This document shows, in pieces, positions 26,617 through 34,015 of a stretch of DNA of 64,000 bases. The notes beneath the pieces are model-generated. The model made no database searches, was not told the origin of the DNA, and worked only from the letters and a program-made list of their open reading frames with translations. The stretch covers positions 1-64,000 of the forward strand of contig NZ_QNUG01000014.1 of assembly GCF_003385395.1 (NCBI RefSeq), given 5' to 3'. The stretch's first letter is position 1; each line of letters begins with the position of its first letter. The DNA comes from Epilithonimonas hispanica. Lineage in GTDB: Bacteria > Bacteroidota > Bacteroidia > Flavobacteriales > Weeksellaceae. The translations under genes were made by a program, and so were the position numbers.

Positions 26617-27042
26617 ATGCTTTCAAAAAGAGTCAAATACGCTATCAAAACTTTGCTTTTCCTTAACAGGACAAACAATGCTTCATTATTTTCAGCAAAA
26701 AAAATATCGGAGAACGAACGTATTCCGCTCAAATTTTTGGAACAAATCCTGCGTGAACTAAAGCAAAACAAAATTCTCAAAAGCGAACGAGGCGCAGAAG
26801 GTGGCTATACTTTTATGAAAGATCCTGCTGACATCAAAGTTCTGGATGTGATTAGAATTGTAGATGGTCCGGTTGCAATGTTACCTTGTGCTTCCCTCAA
26901 TTTTTATGAAAAATGTGCGGACTGCACAGATGAGGCTACCTGCAGCATCAGAAAACTTTTAATCAATGTTCGTGACAGTATGCTTCCAATTTTGGATACC
27001 AGTATTGCTGATATGACGAAATCTGAAAAGTTCCCTATCTAA
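26617..27042 (+). CDS. Rrf2-family transcription regulator with cysteine cluster
   Basis: A 141-residue winged-helix regulator. The N-terminal part (MLSKRVKYAIKTLLFL, SENERIPLKFLEQILREL, SERGAEGGYTF) is the Rrf2 DNA-binding domain. Cysteines at about 91, 100, 103 and 109 (PCAS, KCADC, ATC) match the IscR/NsrR/CymR area where a [2Fe-2S] or [4Fe-4S] cluster binds. It probably senses iron-sulfur, redox or sulfur state. It lies 3 bp before tadA; its targets cannot be read here. Confidence 0.88.
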   Translation: MLSKRVKYAIKTLLFLNRTNNASLFSAKKISENERIPLKFLEQILRELKQNKILKSERGAEGGYTFMKDPADIKVLDVIRIVDGPVAMLPCASLNFYEKCADCTDEATCSIRKLLINVRDSMLPILDTSIADMTKSEKFPI

Positions 27043-27045
27043 ACT

Positions 27046-27477
27046 ATGTTCACAGACGAATATTTTATGAATATGGCTTTGCAAGAAGCCGAAAAAGCAT
27101 TAGAAAAAGACGAAGTTCCAATTGGTTGCATCATTGTTTCAAATGATAGAGTGATTGCTAGATCTCATAACCTTACAGAAACACTTACCGATGTTACGGC
27201 TCACGCAGAAATGCAGGCCATCACCTCAGCGGCTAATTTTCTTGGTGGTAAATACTTAAAGAATTGTACTTTGTATGTGACTTTGGAGCCTTGTGTGATG
27301 TGTTCCGGAGCTTTGGCTTGGTCACAAATTTCTAAAGTAGTGATTGGCACTAGAGATGAGCAACGAGGTTTTATCAACAAAGGATTATCTCTTCATCCAA
27401 AAACCAAAGTTGTTACAGGTGTTTTGGAAAATGAATGTTCGGCAATCGTAAAAGACTTCTTTAAAAATAAAAGATAA
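27046..27477 (+). CDS. tadA: tRNA adenosine(34) deaminase TadA-like nucleoside deaminase
   Basis: A 143-residue zinc deaminase. The catalytic site is THAEMQAI-type (HAEMQAI, with the proton-shuttling Glu) and PCVMCSGAL (two zinc cysteines). In Bacteroidota this size and start (YFMNMALQEAEKALEKDEVPIGC) matches TadA, which makes inosine at the wobble position of tRNA-Arg; guanine deaminase is a less likely alternative. Its stop adjoins the stop of the convergent coaX gene with no spacer. Confidence 0.87.
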   Translation: MFTDEYFMNMALQEAEKALEKDEVPIGCIIVSNDRVIARSHNLTETLTDVTAHAEMQAITSAANFLGGKYLKNCTLYVTLEPCVMCSGALAWSQISKVVIGTRDEQRGFINKGLSLHPKTKVVTGVLENECSAIVKDFFKNKR

Positions 27478-28236
27478 CTATAAGTCTTTCCCAAGGTAAT
27501 ACAAACCCTTCAAAGTGTGAAGTTTATCCGCAATATTGATTTTATCTGTCAACGGTTTATAAACATGGCTTACACCGCCGGTTGCGATAACGAAACAGTT
27601 ATCATTAACCTCATCATTAATCCTGTCTATAAAACCTTCTACCATACCAAGGAAACCGTAAACCATTCCGCTTTGCATACAAGTAATCGTATCCAAACCT
27701 AAAACAGATTTCGGCTTTACCAATTCGATTTCCGGTAGTTGGGCGGTTCCTTTTATCAAACTATTGAGTGAGGTCACAATTCCTGGCGCGATGATAACGC
27801 CTACAGTTTCTCCATTCTCCGTCAGACAACTTGCTGTGAGCGCAGTTCCAAAATCCAAAATGATTTTTTTATTTCTCGGATATAGATTATGCGCCGCAAC
27901 AAGATTTGCATAGATATCTGTTCCCATCTGTTTGGACTTTGGAATCACTCCAGATGGCGTATTTCTATCAACAATTATCGGAATTTTCTGGTGAATTTTC
28001 TTAATCGAACTTGCTACCACTTTCGTCAATTGTGGAACTACAGAACCAATAATGACTTTATCAATCTTATCAATCTCGATTTTATATGTTTGATAAAGCA
28101 TCAGAATCTGAACATAAAGTTCATCCGTAGTTTTATAGGGTTTCGTATTGATAACCCAAGAGATGTCGCAATTGTCATCATCAAACAAACCGAAACGGAT
28201 ATTGGTATTTCCTATATTGATTACAATGGAATTCAT
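27478..28236 (-). CDS. coaX: Type III pantothenate kinase
   Basis: A 252-residue ASKHA-fold kinase that phosphorylates pantothenate, the first step of coenzyme A synthesis. It starts with the nucleotide-binding INIGNTNIRFGLFDDD, carries the pantothenate-pocket region PSGVIPKSKQMGTDIYANLV, and the second phosphate motif ILDFGTALTASCL. coaBC for later steps of the pathway is 11 kb away. It is the last gene before the convergent tadA. Confidence 0.94.
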   Translation of the reverse strand: MNSIVINIGNTNIRFGLFDDDNCDISWVINTKPYKTTDELYVQILMLYQTYKIEIDKIDKVIIGSVVPQLTKVVASSIKKIHQKIPIIVDRNTPSGVIPKSKQMGTDIYANLVAAHNLYPRNKKIILDFGTALTASCLTENGETVGVIIAPGIVTSLNSLIKGTAQLPEIELVKPKSVLGLDTITCMQSGMVYGFLGMVEGFIDRINDEVNDNCFVIATGGVSHVYKPLTDKINIADKLHTLKGLYYLGKDL

Positions 28237-28249
28237 TTTTTGATTTTTT

Positions 28250-28346
28250 GTCCGAAGTCCGATGCTGGAAGACGGAAGTTTTTTACCTATAGACTATAAT
28301 ATTTTTTGAATTGAAATCTTCTGACTTCTGATACCCATCTTCTGAC
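28250..28346. repeat. Heptanucleotide-phased inverted repeat between coaX and the M1 peptidase gene
   Basis: Left arm 28250-28277 reads in 7-nt steps GTCCGAA, GTCCGAT, GCTGGAA, GACGGAA. Right arm 28318-28345 reads CTTCTGA, CTTCTGA, TACCCAT, CTTCTGA. The right arm reversed (GTCAGAA units) is an imperfect complement-partner of the left arm. The 40 bp between them are AT-rich. Confidence 0.75.
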
Positions 28347-28348
28347 CC

Positions 28349-30208
28349 TTATTTCACTTCCAGATAATTATCCTGAGGATTAACATCCGCTAATCTTTGG
28401 CTGAAATCTATTCCCATTGCTGCTATCTGAGATTTGGTATAAGGTATTGTAAAACTGTATTCCTGCTGAGTCCAAGCCCAGTAAGGTAAAGTTTGAATAT
28501 TACCATAAATATCTTTCGTTTTCCAAACTCTGGTCAAGTTCAATGGAATGTTGTAATTGATAACTTTTTTATCTTTTGTCAAAATACTGAAATCAATCGG
28601 CATTGGAATACCACCTTTGTTGACTAAAGTAATAGTTGTTGATTGAGGGTCATATTTCACATTCTTGATTCCGTAATCGATAGTTTTGGTTGTGTTAATC
28701 CAATAATGCTGGAACCATTTCAAATCCATCCCGGAAACCAACTGAGCAATGTGGATGAAATCTCTTTCCGTTGGATGTTTCATCGCCCATTCGTCGTAAT
28801 ATTTCAGCATAATTTTGCTGAGATTTTCTTCGCCCACGATGTAACCCAACTCTATTAAAAATGTTTCTCCTTTGATATAACTTGCATAAGTATAAGCCGT
28901 GCCGTTATCGTGATGATCACCTAACCAAACCGCAGGTTCTTCTTTACCCGATTTGGCGAAATTAGCATAAGCTTTCAACGCGCCCACAAATGGGTTCGGT
29001 TGAGATTCTTTTGGCGGGAACAATCTGTAAGACACAAAATCTTCGGCATACTGCGTAAATCCTTCATCCATCCAAGGTCTCACACTTTCATTGGTCGCCA
29101 GCATCTGCTGAAACCAAGAATGTGCACCTTCGTGGAACATCAAACCAGAAAGTCCTTCCAACGAAGTAGCTTCACCCAAAATCATTGTACACATTCCGTA
29201 TTCCATTCCGCCATCTCCACCTTGGATGAAGGAATAACTTGGCCATTTGTAACGACCGAAAGTCGCGTTCATCAATTGGAAATATTTCGTGATGTATGGT
29301 TTCATTTCTGACCAATATTTTGTCTTTTCAGATTTTTGATAAACTAAGTAAACCTTTGGTCCATCCAAAATCGGGAAACTCTCCACCGAATAATCTCTGT
29401 CTGCTGCCCAAGCAAAATCCAGAATATTTTTTGCTGTCCATTTCCAAGTGACTTTGTTAGAAATATCTTGTTTTATAGCTGCATTGCTGTCATAACCTTT
29501 CACTTCCGTTGGGTTTTCCAGATTTCCTCCAGCGCCTATGACATAATTTTTATCGATTTTGATATTCACTTCGTAATCAGAAAACGGCGCGTGAAATTCT
29601 CTTCCGACATAATCAAAAGCTGCCCAGCCGTCATAATCGTACTCAGCGATTTTTGGATACCATTGTGTCATTGTCATATCAACACCTTCTCGGTTGTTTC
29701 TTCCGGCTCTACGGATTTGCATTGGGATATTGGCGTCCCATTCCATTGTGAACGTGGTGGAAGAATTTGGTTTGATTGATTCTGCTAAGAAAACCTTCAT
29801 CACAGTTCCCTGAATTTCAAACTTCAAATCTTTCCCATTCTGCTTTATCCAACGGATATTCTGCGCGCCTTCTTCGCTTTTAGGAATTTCTGACAATCTG
29901 GAAACCACTGTATTCCCTACTCTTTTCGCCAATCTTCCGTCTGCATTTACGCCTTGAGACTGCACACGCTGATCCATCATAGAACCTGGCTTGAAGGCGT
30001 TCCAATACAAATGGAAATAAGCGACTTTCAACTCGTCTGGCGAATTGTTTCTATAATCTAAAGTTTGTTTTCCTTGATATGTGAAATTGGCAGCATCCAC
30101 ATCAATATCCATTTTATATTTGGCATATTGTTGATAATAAGGATTTTGCTGAGCCGATAAGATTAAAGAAAAAAGAATTGAGAATAGAGAGAATTTCAGT
30201 TTTTTCAT
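28349..30208 (-). CDS. Secreted M1-family metallopeptidase
   Basis: A 619-residue protein with a signal peptide (cleavage after about residue 19). The N-terminal beta domain is typical of M1 enzymes (TYQGKQTLDYRNNSPDELKV). The exopeptidase motif GGMEYGMC precedes the zinc site HEGAH, and exactly 18 residues later comes the Glu of DEGFTQY. It releases N-terminal residues from peptides, probably in the periplasm or outside. There is no T9SS sorting domain at the C-terminus. A promoter at 30273-30302 would give a 58-nt leader with a strong hairpin. Confidence 0.92.
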   Translation of the reverse strand: MKKLKFSLFSILFSLILSAQQNPYYQQYAKYKMDIDVDAANFTYQGKQTLDYRNNSPDELKVAYFHLYWNAFKPGSMMDQRVQSQGVNADGRLAKRVGNTVVSRLSEIPKSEEGAQNIRWIKQNGKDLKFEIQGTVMKVFLAESIKPNSSTTFTMEWDANIPMQIRRAGRNNREGVDMTMTQWYPKIAEYDYDGWAAFDYVGREFHAPFSDYEVNIKIDKNYVIGAGGNLENPTEVKGYDSNAAIKQDISNKVTWKWTAKNILDFAWAADRDYSVESFPILDGPKVYLVYQKSEKTKYWSEMKPYITKYFQLMNATFGRYKWPSYSFIQGGDGGMEYGMCTMILGEATSLEGLSGLMFHEGAHSWFQQMLATNESVRPWMDEGFTQYAEDFVSYRLFPPKESQPNPFVGALKAYANFAKSGKEEPAVWLGDHHDNGTAYTYASYIKGETFLIELGYIVGEENLSKIMLKYYDEWAMKHPTERDFIHIAQLVSGMDLKWFQHYWINTTKTIDYGIKNVKYDPQSTTITLVNKGGIPMPIDFSILTKDKKVINYNIPLNLTRVWKTKDIYGNIQTLPYWAWTQQEYSFTIPYTKSQIAAMGIDFSQRLADVNPQDNYLEVK

Positions 30209-30226
30209 AGATTCATTTTTATCAAC

Positions 30227-30253
30227 CCTTTCAGAGTTTTGAACTCTGAAAGG
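30227..30253 (-). promoter_or_regulatory. Perfect 12-bp hairpin in the leader of the M1 peptidase mRNA
   Basis: CCTTTCAGAGTT (30227-30238) and AACTCTGAAAGG (30242-30253) are exact reverse complements around a 3-nt loop. It is not followed by a T tract on the minus strand, so it is not a plain terminator. Placed between promoter and start codon, it may control mRNA stability or translation. Confidence 0.6.
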
Positions 30254-30272
30254 ATTTTTATAATAATTTTAC

Positions 30273-30302
30273 CAAAAATAGGAAGTTTTTGTTGAATGAC
30301 AA
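30273..30302 (-). promoter_or_regulatory. Promoter of the M1 peptidase gene
   Basis: On the minus strand TTG (30300-30302), 19-bp spacer and TATTTTTG (30273-30280) fit the Bacteroidota consensus. Confidence 0.7.
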
Positions 30303-30326
30303 GTTTAATATAAAGTCAAAATTAAT

Positions 30327-30361
30327 TTTTACGTATTAATTTTTTATATTTGTACGTAAAA
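30327..30361 (+). promoter_or_regulatory. Promoter -7 box between two operator half-sites of the vapBC-like operon
   Basis: TTTTACGTA (30327-30335) and TACGTAAAA (30353-30361) are perfect inverted 9-mers. TATATTTG (30345-30352), a match to TAnnTTTG, lies between them. The antitoxin start is 10 bp downstream. This is the arrangement expected for autorepression by a dimeric ribbon-helix-helix antitoxin. Confidence 0.65.
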
Positions 30362-30370
30362 TCATTGTTT

Positions 30371-30625
30371 ATGGATTCCAAACTCACTTTAAAATTAAAT
30401 GAAAACGTTATAGAACGTGCTAAAAATTATGCATCCAAAAAAAAAGTCAGCTTATCGAGACTGATTGAAAATTACCTCGACTCCATTACACGTGAAGCAA
30501 ATGATGATTTTGATATTTCGCCTTTTGTAAAAAGCATTTCCAGCGGAAAAAGCATACCGGCAGATTTGGATTGGAAAACTATGAGAGACGATTACACCAA
30601 TGATTTGGATAAAAAATATCAGTGA
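30371..30625 (+). CDS. Antitoxin, ribbon-helix-helix, DUF6364-like
   Basis: An 84-residue protein. Residues 1-40 (KLTLKLNENVIERAKNYASK and SLSRLIENYL) form a ribbon-helix-helix DNA-binding fold. Residues about 50-84 (PFVKSISSGKSIPADLDW) form the toxin-binding tail. The ATG at 30371 is preferred over an in-frame TTG seven codons earlier, which falls inside the -7 box. The stop overlaps the toxin start by one base, so the pair is coupled. Confidence 0.85.
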   Translation: MDSKLTLKLNENVIERAKNYASKKKVSLSRLIENYLDSITREANDDFDISPFVKSISSGKSIPADLDWKTMRDDYTNDLDKKYQ

Positions 30626-31041
30626 TGAAAAAGGTATTTTTAGACACCAATATTATCATCGATTTTCTTGGAGAAAGAGAGGGTTTTTATAAATATTCTG
30701 CAAAAATACTGACTTTAGCAGACCAAAAGAAAATCAAAGTTTATACTTCTCCAAGTTCCATTTCGAATGTGTTCTATGTCTTGGCAAAATATGAAAATTC
30801 CAAAACAGTATTAGAAAAAATCAGAAAATTCAAGCTTTTGTGTTCGATGTCCGTGATGGATGACGAAGTGGTGGAAAAAGCGATCCATTCGAACTTCAAA
30901 GATTTTGAGGATGCAATGCAGTATTTCAGTGCGCTGGCTTCCAATTGTGATGTCATCATTACCCGAAACGAGAAGGATTTCAAAAACGCCTTAATTCCTG
31001 TGATGAATGCCGAGAGTTATTTATTGAGTTTGAGAAACTAA
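30625..31041 (+). CDS. VapC-like PIN-domain toxin
   Basis: A 138-residue PIN-domain protein, predicted metal-dependent RNase. The first acidic site is FLDTNIIIDFL at residues 5-15. A second set lies at FEDAMQYFSALASNCDVIIT, and RNEKDF provides the last acidic residue. VapC toxins usually cut tRNA or rRNA when the antitoxin is lost; the target here is unknown. The stop overlaps the end of the convergent M14 peptidase gene by 4 bp. The pair sits between two secreted peptidase genes without nearby mobility genes. Confidence 0.87.
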   Translation: MKKVFLDTNIIIDFLGEREGFYKYSAKILTLADQKKIKVYTSPSSISNVFYVLAKYENSKTVLEKIRKFKLLCSMSVMDDEVVEKAIHSNFKDFEDAMQYFSALASNCDVIITRNEKDFKNALIPVMNAESYLLSLRN

Positions 31042-32750
31042 TTAACCCTAAAAACTGGATAAAGCCGATGCGTTTTCTCGTAATACAACGAATGTTTGTA
31101 AACCCAATCCAACTGCGCTTGTCCATCTTCTGCAAATTTTGGATTGTTGGTTTTCTCTAATTCGAAAGCGGTTTTCAAAGCCTTGTTGTCTTTCAGAAGT
31201 TTGGTCGCTGTATCCTCGAAAACATACGCCGAATAATATTCTTTCTGACCGAGAATCGCATCAAAGAAATTCCAGTTGAAATAAGAATCCACCGCTTCCG
31301 GCTCCAAAGTTTCTAGAAGAAATTTCACGCCATCTTGATTCAGCGGAACAAGAAAATCGCCCGCTCTGAATTTGATTTTCCCGGATTCTTTGGTCACAAA
31401 CGTGTCGTAATGCAGATAATGACCTTCGTAAGGATTCGGAACGGTTTTGAAATCTTTGATTCTGTATTGTTCAACTGTAATCGTAGAATCCTGTTTGATT
31501 GGAATCATTTTGATTTGATTAAGTTTCAACAAATCGATGATTTTCCATTCGGATTGTGGAATGATGTAATATTTTGGAATCGTGATTTCTTTTGCCGGAA
31601 CGTAAGTATTGTAGAATTTGACAGGCTTTGAAAACTTCGAGTTTCTGTCATACCAAAGTCTGGTTTTTCCGGATACATCGCTTGGTTTATATTTCGCTTC
31701 AAAACCTTTGAAATCGATAGTTTCATATTTTGTAGAATCGAGTTTCCAAGCCAGAGCATATCGGTTCCCGACTTTGTATTGTTTCAGATTTTCGGCTCGT
31801 TTTTGCTGAATGGTTTTATAATTTTCACCGATATAATTCAGGTTGTCAACCATATAATCATAAGTCACTTTCACTCGGTCTTTGTAAGGTTTCAGCATAT
31901 GCGTTTCCACAACCGTCCCGATGGAATTGAATAAAGTCGTGTAACCCGTCGCATATCTCGGTGAATCCACAAAAGCAGGAAAACCACCATCCGGAACATC
32001 GCCGTGAATGTTGACATAAGGAACAGAAATCACACCTTTTTTCTCCATATTTTTCAGAAGCGTTCTCTGCATTTCGTCATTGAAATAATTTCCTAAAATA
32101 GTTCCCAAACGTTCTTTATTGGTCGAAATATAAGTGAAAGTATATTGATAATCTGCACCGTTGCTCACGTGATTATCAATAAAAACATCCGGTTTCAGCC
32201 ATTGGAAAATCTGCTGAAAACTTCTGGAATTTTTTGAATCTGTTTTGATGAAATCCCGGTTCAAATCATAATTCCTAGCGTTTCCTCTGAAACCATATTC
32301 TTCCGGACCGTTTTGATTGGCTCTGGAGAAACTTCCTCGGTTCATCATTCCGCTGATGTTGTAACTTGCGATTGCTGCGAAAATTACATTATTCGGCGCT
32401 TTGATTTTTCCGATTGCTAAATCTCGCATCAACATCATTGTTGCGTCAATTCCGTCCGGTTCGCCGGGATGAATGCCGTTATTAACCAACAAAACCGATT
32501 TTCCTTTTCTCGCTTCTTCGAAACTTAATTTCGTCGGATTGAAAATCACCACATCGATTGGAGCGCCGTTGTCATCTTCGCCTTTTGTTTCGTAACTGAT
32601 TGATGGATATTGTTTTGATAATTCCTGATAGAATTTTCGCATCTCATCAAAAGTTGTGGTTTGGTTGCCATTGCCTTTTTCATAAGGTGTAAGCATCTGA
32701 GATTGAGCAAAAGCAGAAATGAGGATGAAGAGAATGGAGAGATTTTTCAT
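31038..32750 (-). CDS. Secreted M14-family zinc carboxypeptidase-like protein
   Basis: A 570-residue protein with a signal peptide (cleavage after about residue 16). Zinc ligands are GIHPGEPDG (H94, E97) and FIDNHVSNGADYQ, and the catalytic Glu is in VVETHMLKPY. The C-terminal half (about residues 340-570) is an extra domain that is not catalytic. Bacteroidota M14 proteins like this are thought to act on peptides outside the cell; no C-terminal sorting signal is seen. The promoter predicts a leaderless mRNA. Confidence 0.88.
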   Translation of the reverse strand: MKNLSILFILISAFAQSQMLTPYEKGNGNQTTTFDEMRKFYQELSKQYPSISYETKGEDDNGAPIDVVIFNPTKLSFEEARKGKSVLLVNNGIHPGEPDGIDATMMLMRDLAIGKIKAPNNVIFAAIASYNISGMMNRGSFSRANQNGPEEYGFRGNARNYDLNRDFIKTDSKNSRSFQQIFQWLKPDVFIDNHVSNGADYQYTFTYISTNKERLGTILGNYFNDEMQRTLLKNMEKKGVISVPYVNIHGDVPDGGFPAFVDSPRYATGYTTLFNSIGTVVETHMLKPYKDRVKVTYDYMVDNLNYIGENYKTIQQKRAENLKQYKVGNRYALAWKLDSTKYETIDFKGFEAKYKPSDVSGKTRLWYDRNSKFSKPVKFYNTYVPAKEITIPKYYIIPQSEWKIIDLLKLNQIKMIPIKQDSTITVEQYRIKDFKTVPNPYEGHYLHYDTFVTKESGKIKFRAGDFLVPLNQDGVKFLLETLEPEAVDSYFNWNFFDAILGQKEYYSAYVFEDTATKLLKDNKALKTAFELEKTNNPKFAEDGQAQLDWVYKHSLYYEKTHRLYPVFRVN

Positions 32751-32754
32751 AGTA

Positions 32755-32787
32755 CAAATGTAAAGAATCAGTTTTTATGAATCACAA
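32755..32787 (-). promoter_or_regulatory. Promoter of the M14 peptidase gene, apparently leaderless
   Basis: On the minus strand TTG (32785-32787), 22-bp spacer and TACATTTG (32755-32762). The box ends 4 bp before the ATG at 32750, so transcription should begin at or very near the start codon. Confidence 0.6.
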
Positions 32788-32916
32788 CTTATATAAACAT
32801 TGACTAATTCTCACGACTTATTAAAAATTACATTTTTAAAGCATTAATATAGTATATTTTTAATAAATTAGTAAATTGTTTTAAAACTTCAAAAGCTAAA
32901 ACATAAATGACCCCAT

Positions 32917-33429
32917 ATGAAAAAAACTGAAATATTTGGTGCAGAATATTATGCTTATCTAGATGATATAATCTGGTATGTAAAGCAAAACAACGGAACA
33001 TCATCTGATGCAGAAGATCTCTATCAAGATGCACTGATTGTATTGTTGGAAAAGCTTAGTCAGGACAATTTTCATTTATCTGCTTCGCTTAAAACTTACA
33101 TTTTTGCTATATGCAAAAACCTTTGGCTAAAAAAATTAAGACGTGTAAAGACCATTGTGAATTGGGAGCATATAAACCAAAGTGATTTTTTTGAAGAAAT
33201 ATCCGATGATATCGAAAAGGAAAAATCTGAAAAGGAAAAAATAGATGCCTTTTTTCTAGAGATCACGGATCATTGCAAAGAACTTATAGAAGAATTATTT
33301 CTAAAGTCTGCCACTCTGGATGAAATTCAGAAAAAATACAACTATGCAACGAAACATAACTTAAGCAACCAGAAGTACAAATGCATGCAACAAATTAAAA
33401 GATATAGAGAAAAGAACATCGAAAAATAA
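32917..33429 (+). CDS. Sigma-70 family (ECF-like) RNA polymerase sigma factor
   Basis: A 170-residue sigma factor. Region 2 is in residues about 20-75 (GTSSDAEDLYQDALIVLLEKL, then LKTYIFAICKNLWLKKLRRV for promoter melting). Region 4 is in residues about 120-160 (EELFLKSATLDEIQKKYNYA). A Lys/Glu-rich linker joins them. Region 4 is unusually divergent. No anti-sigma gene is next to it. It is 126 bp upstream of, and on the same strand as, the metallophore-type RiPP operon, so it is a good candidate for its activator, as a sigma factor is for similar operons elsewhere. Confidence 0.87.
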   Translation: MKKTEIFGAEYYAYLDDIIWYVKQNNGTSSDAEDLYQDALIVLLEKLSQDNFHLSASLKTYIFAICKNLWLKKLRRVKTIVNWEHINQSDFFEEISDDIEKEKSEKEKIDAFFLEITDHCKELIEELFLKSATLDEIQKKYNYATKHNLSNQKYKCMQQIKRYREKNIEK

Positions 33430-33504
33430 TTTTTTACATCTGATTATCAATCATTTGCAAACAAATTTTATTTTATTGCAATTTAATGGGTGATTTTAAA
33501 ATCT

Positions 33505-33529
33505 GAACTGGTATTAATATAAAAATATC
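33505..33529 (+). promoter_or_regulatory. Candidate ECF-type promoter of the RiPP operon
   Basis: GAAC (33505-33508), 17-bp spacer and TATC (33526-33529), 26 bp before the precursor ATG. GAAC is a typical -35 core for ECF sigma factors, but the -10 match is weak. No TAnnTTTG box is found in this gap, which agrees with an alternative sigma factor. Confidence 0.3.
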
Positions 33530-33555
33530 ATTTAATAATTTTAAAATTCAGCAAA

Positions 33556-33930
33556 ATGAAAACAAAATCAATTTTAGTAGGCGCAATTGCATTAGGAGCT
33601 TTTACAATGACATCGGCAAAAACTTTTTCAAGCTTAGGAACGGGAAATGATTTAAGAACAAACCTAACTAATTCTTCATCGGAAAAATTAACATCCGACT
33701 CTACTTGCGGAACAGGAACTCACGGTGGAGGAAATGCTGCGGATGCTAAAACGAAAGATGCCAAATGTGGGGACAAAAAAGCTACCGGTAAAGCAAAAGA
33801 CGGAAAATGCGGCGATGGTAAATGTGGAGACAAAAAAGCGAAAGGCAAAACAAAAGATGGAAAATGTGGTGATGGTAAGTGCGGAGACAAAAGTAGCAAA
33901 AAGGCTAAAAAAGCAACTGCTGCCAAATAA
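33556..33930 (+). CDS. Secreted Cys-Gly repeat peptide, probable substrate of the DUF692 enzyme (bufferin/HvfA-like RiPP precursor)
   Basis: A 124-residue protein with a signal peptide (residues 1-21, ending TSA). It has a Ser/Thr/Asn-rich segment (22-49) and a Lys-rich mature part with six cysteines at 51, 71, 85, 90, 104 and 109, all followed by Gly. The first is in TCGTGTHGGG and the second in DAKCGDK; the last four lie in two tandem 19-residue repeats starting DGKCGDGKCGDK. DGKCG resembles the EGKCG units of HvfA-type bufferins, in which a DUF692 enzyme converts cysteines to copper-binding groups. I infer the same here from motif plus operon. The product would act in the periplasm, probably as a copper or other metal buffer. 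Confidence 0.83.
   Translation: MKTKSILVGAIALGAFTMTSAKTFSSLGTGNDLRTNLTNSSSEKLTSDSTCGTGTHGGGNAADAKTKDAKCGDKKATGKAKDGKCGDGKCGDKKAKGKTKDGKCGDGKCGDKSSKKAKKATAAK
33799..33912 (+). repeat. Two tandem 57-bp repeats inside the precursor gene
   Basis: 33799-33855 and 33856-33912 encode residues 82-100 and 101-119. The encoded DGKCGDGKCGDK part is identical, but codons differ at several third positions (for example tgc/tgt, ggc/ggt), so the duplication is old and kept at the protein level. Confidence 0.85.
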
Positions 33931-33955
33931 TTCGATTATCTATTAACCGCAAGTA

Positions 33956-33988
33956 ACAATCGGGATTCTTACTAAGAGTTCCGATTGT
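33956..33988 (+). promoter_or_regulatory. Hairpin between precursor and enzyme genes
   Basis: A 14-bp stem, 33956-33969 with 33975-33988, 8 outer base pairs perfect (ACAATCGG/CCGATTGT) and two G-U pairs inside, 5-nt loop. No T tract follows. It may protect the 3' end of the precursor mRNA or partly stop transcription, giving more precursor than enzyme. Confidence 0.7.
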
Positions 33989-34015
33989 ATCTTAAATTCA
34001 CTTAATCAAGCAGCT

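Noticed and set aside
30227-30253. Intrinsic terminator
   Set aside because: The stem lies between two divergent gene starts and has no proper T tract on the minus strand; nothing ends there.
30371-31041. Toxin-antitoxin pair as the sign of a mobile island
   Set aside because: No integrase, transposase, tRNA or direct repeats flank it; the neighbours are ordinary peptidase genes in tight packing.
33720-33926. 68-codon Pro/Leu/Phe-rich minus-strand frame opposite the Cys-Gly precursor
   Set aside because: It mirrors the Lys/Gly/Cys repeats on the other strand and has no promoter or family signature.
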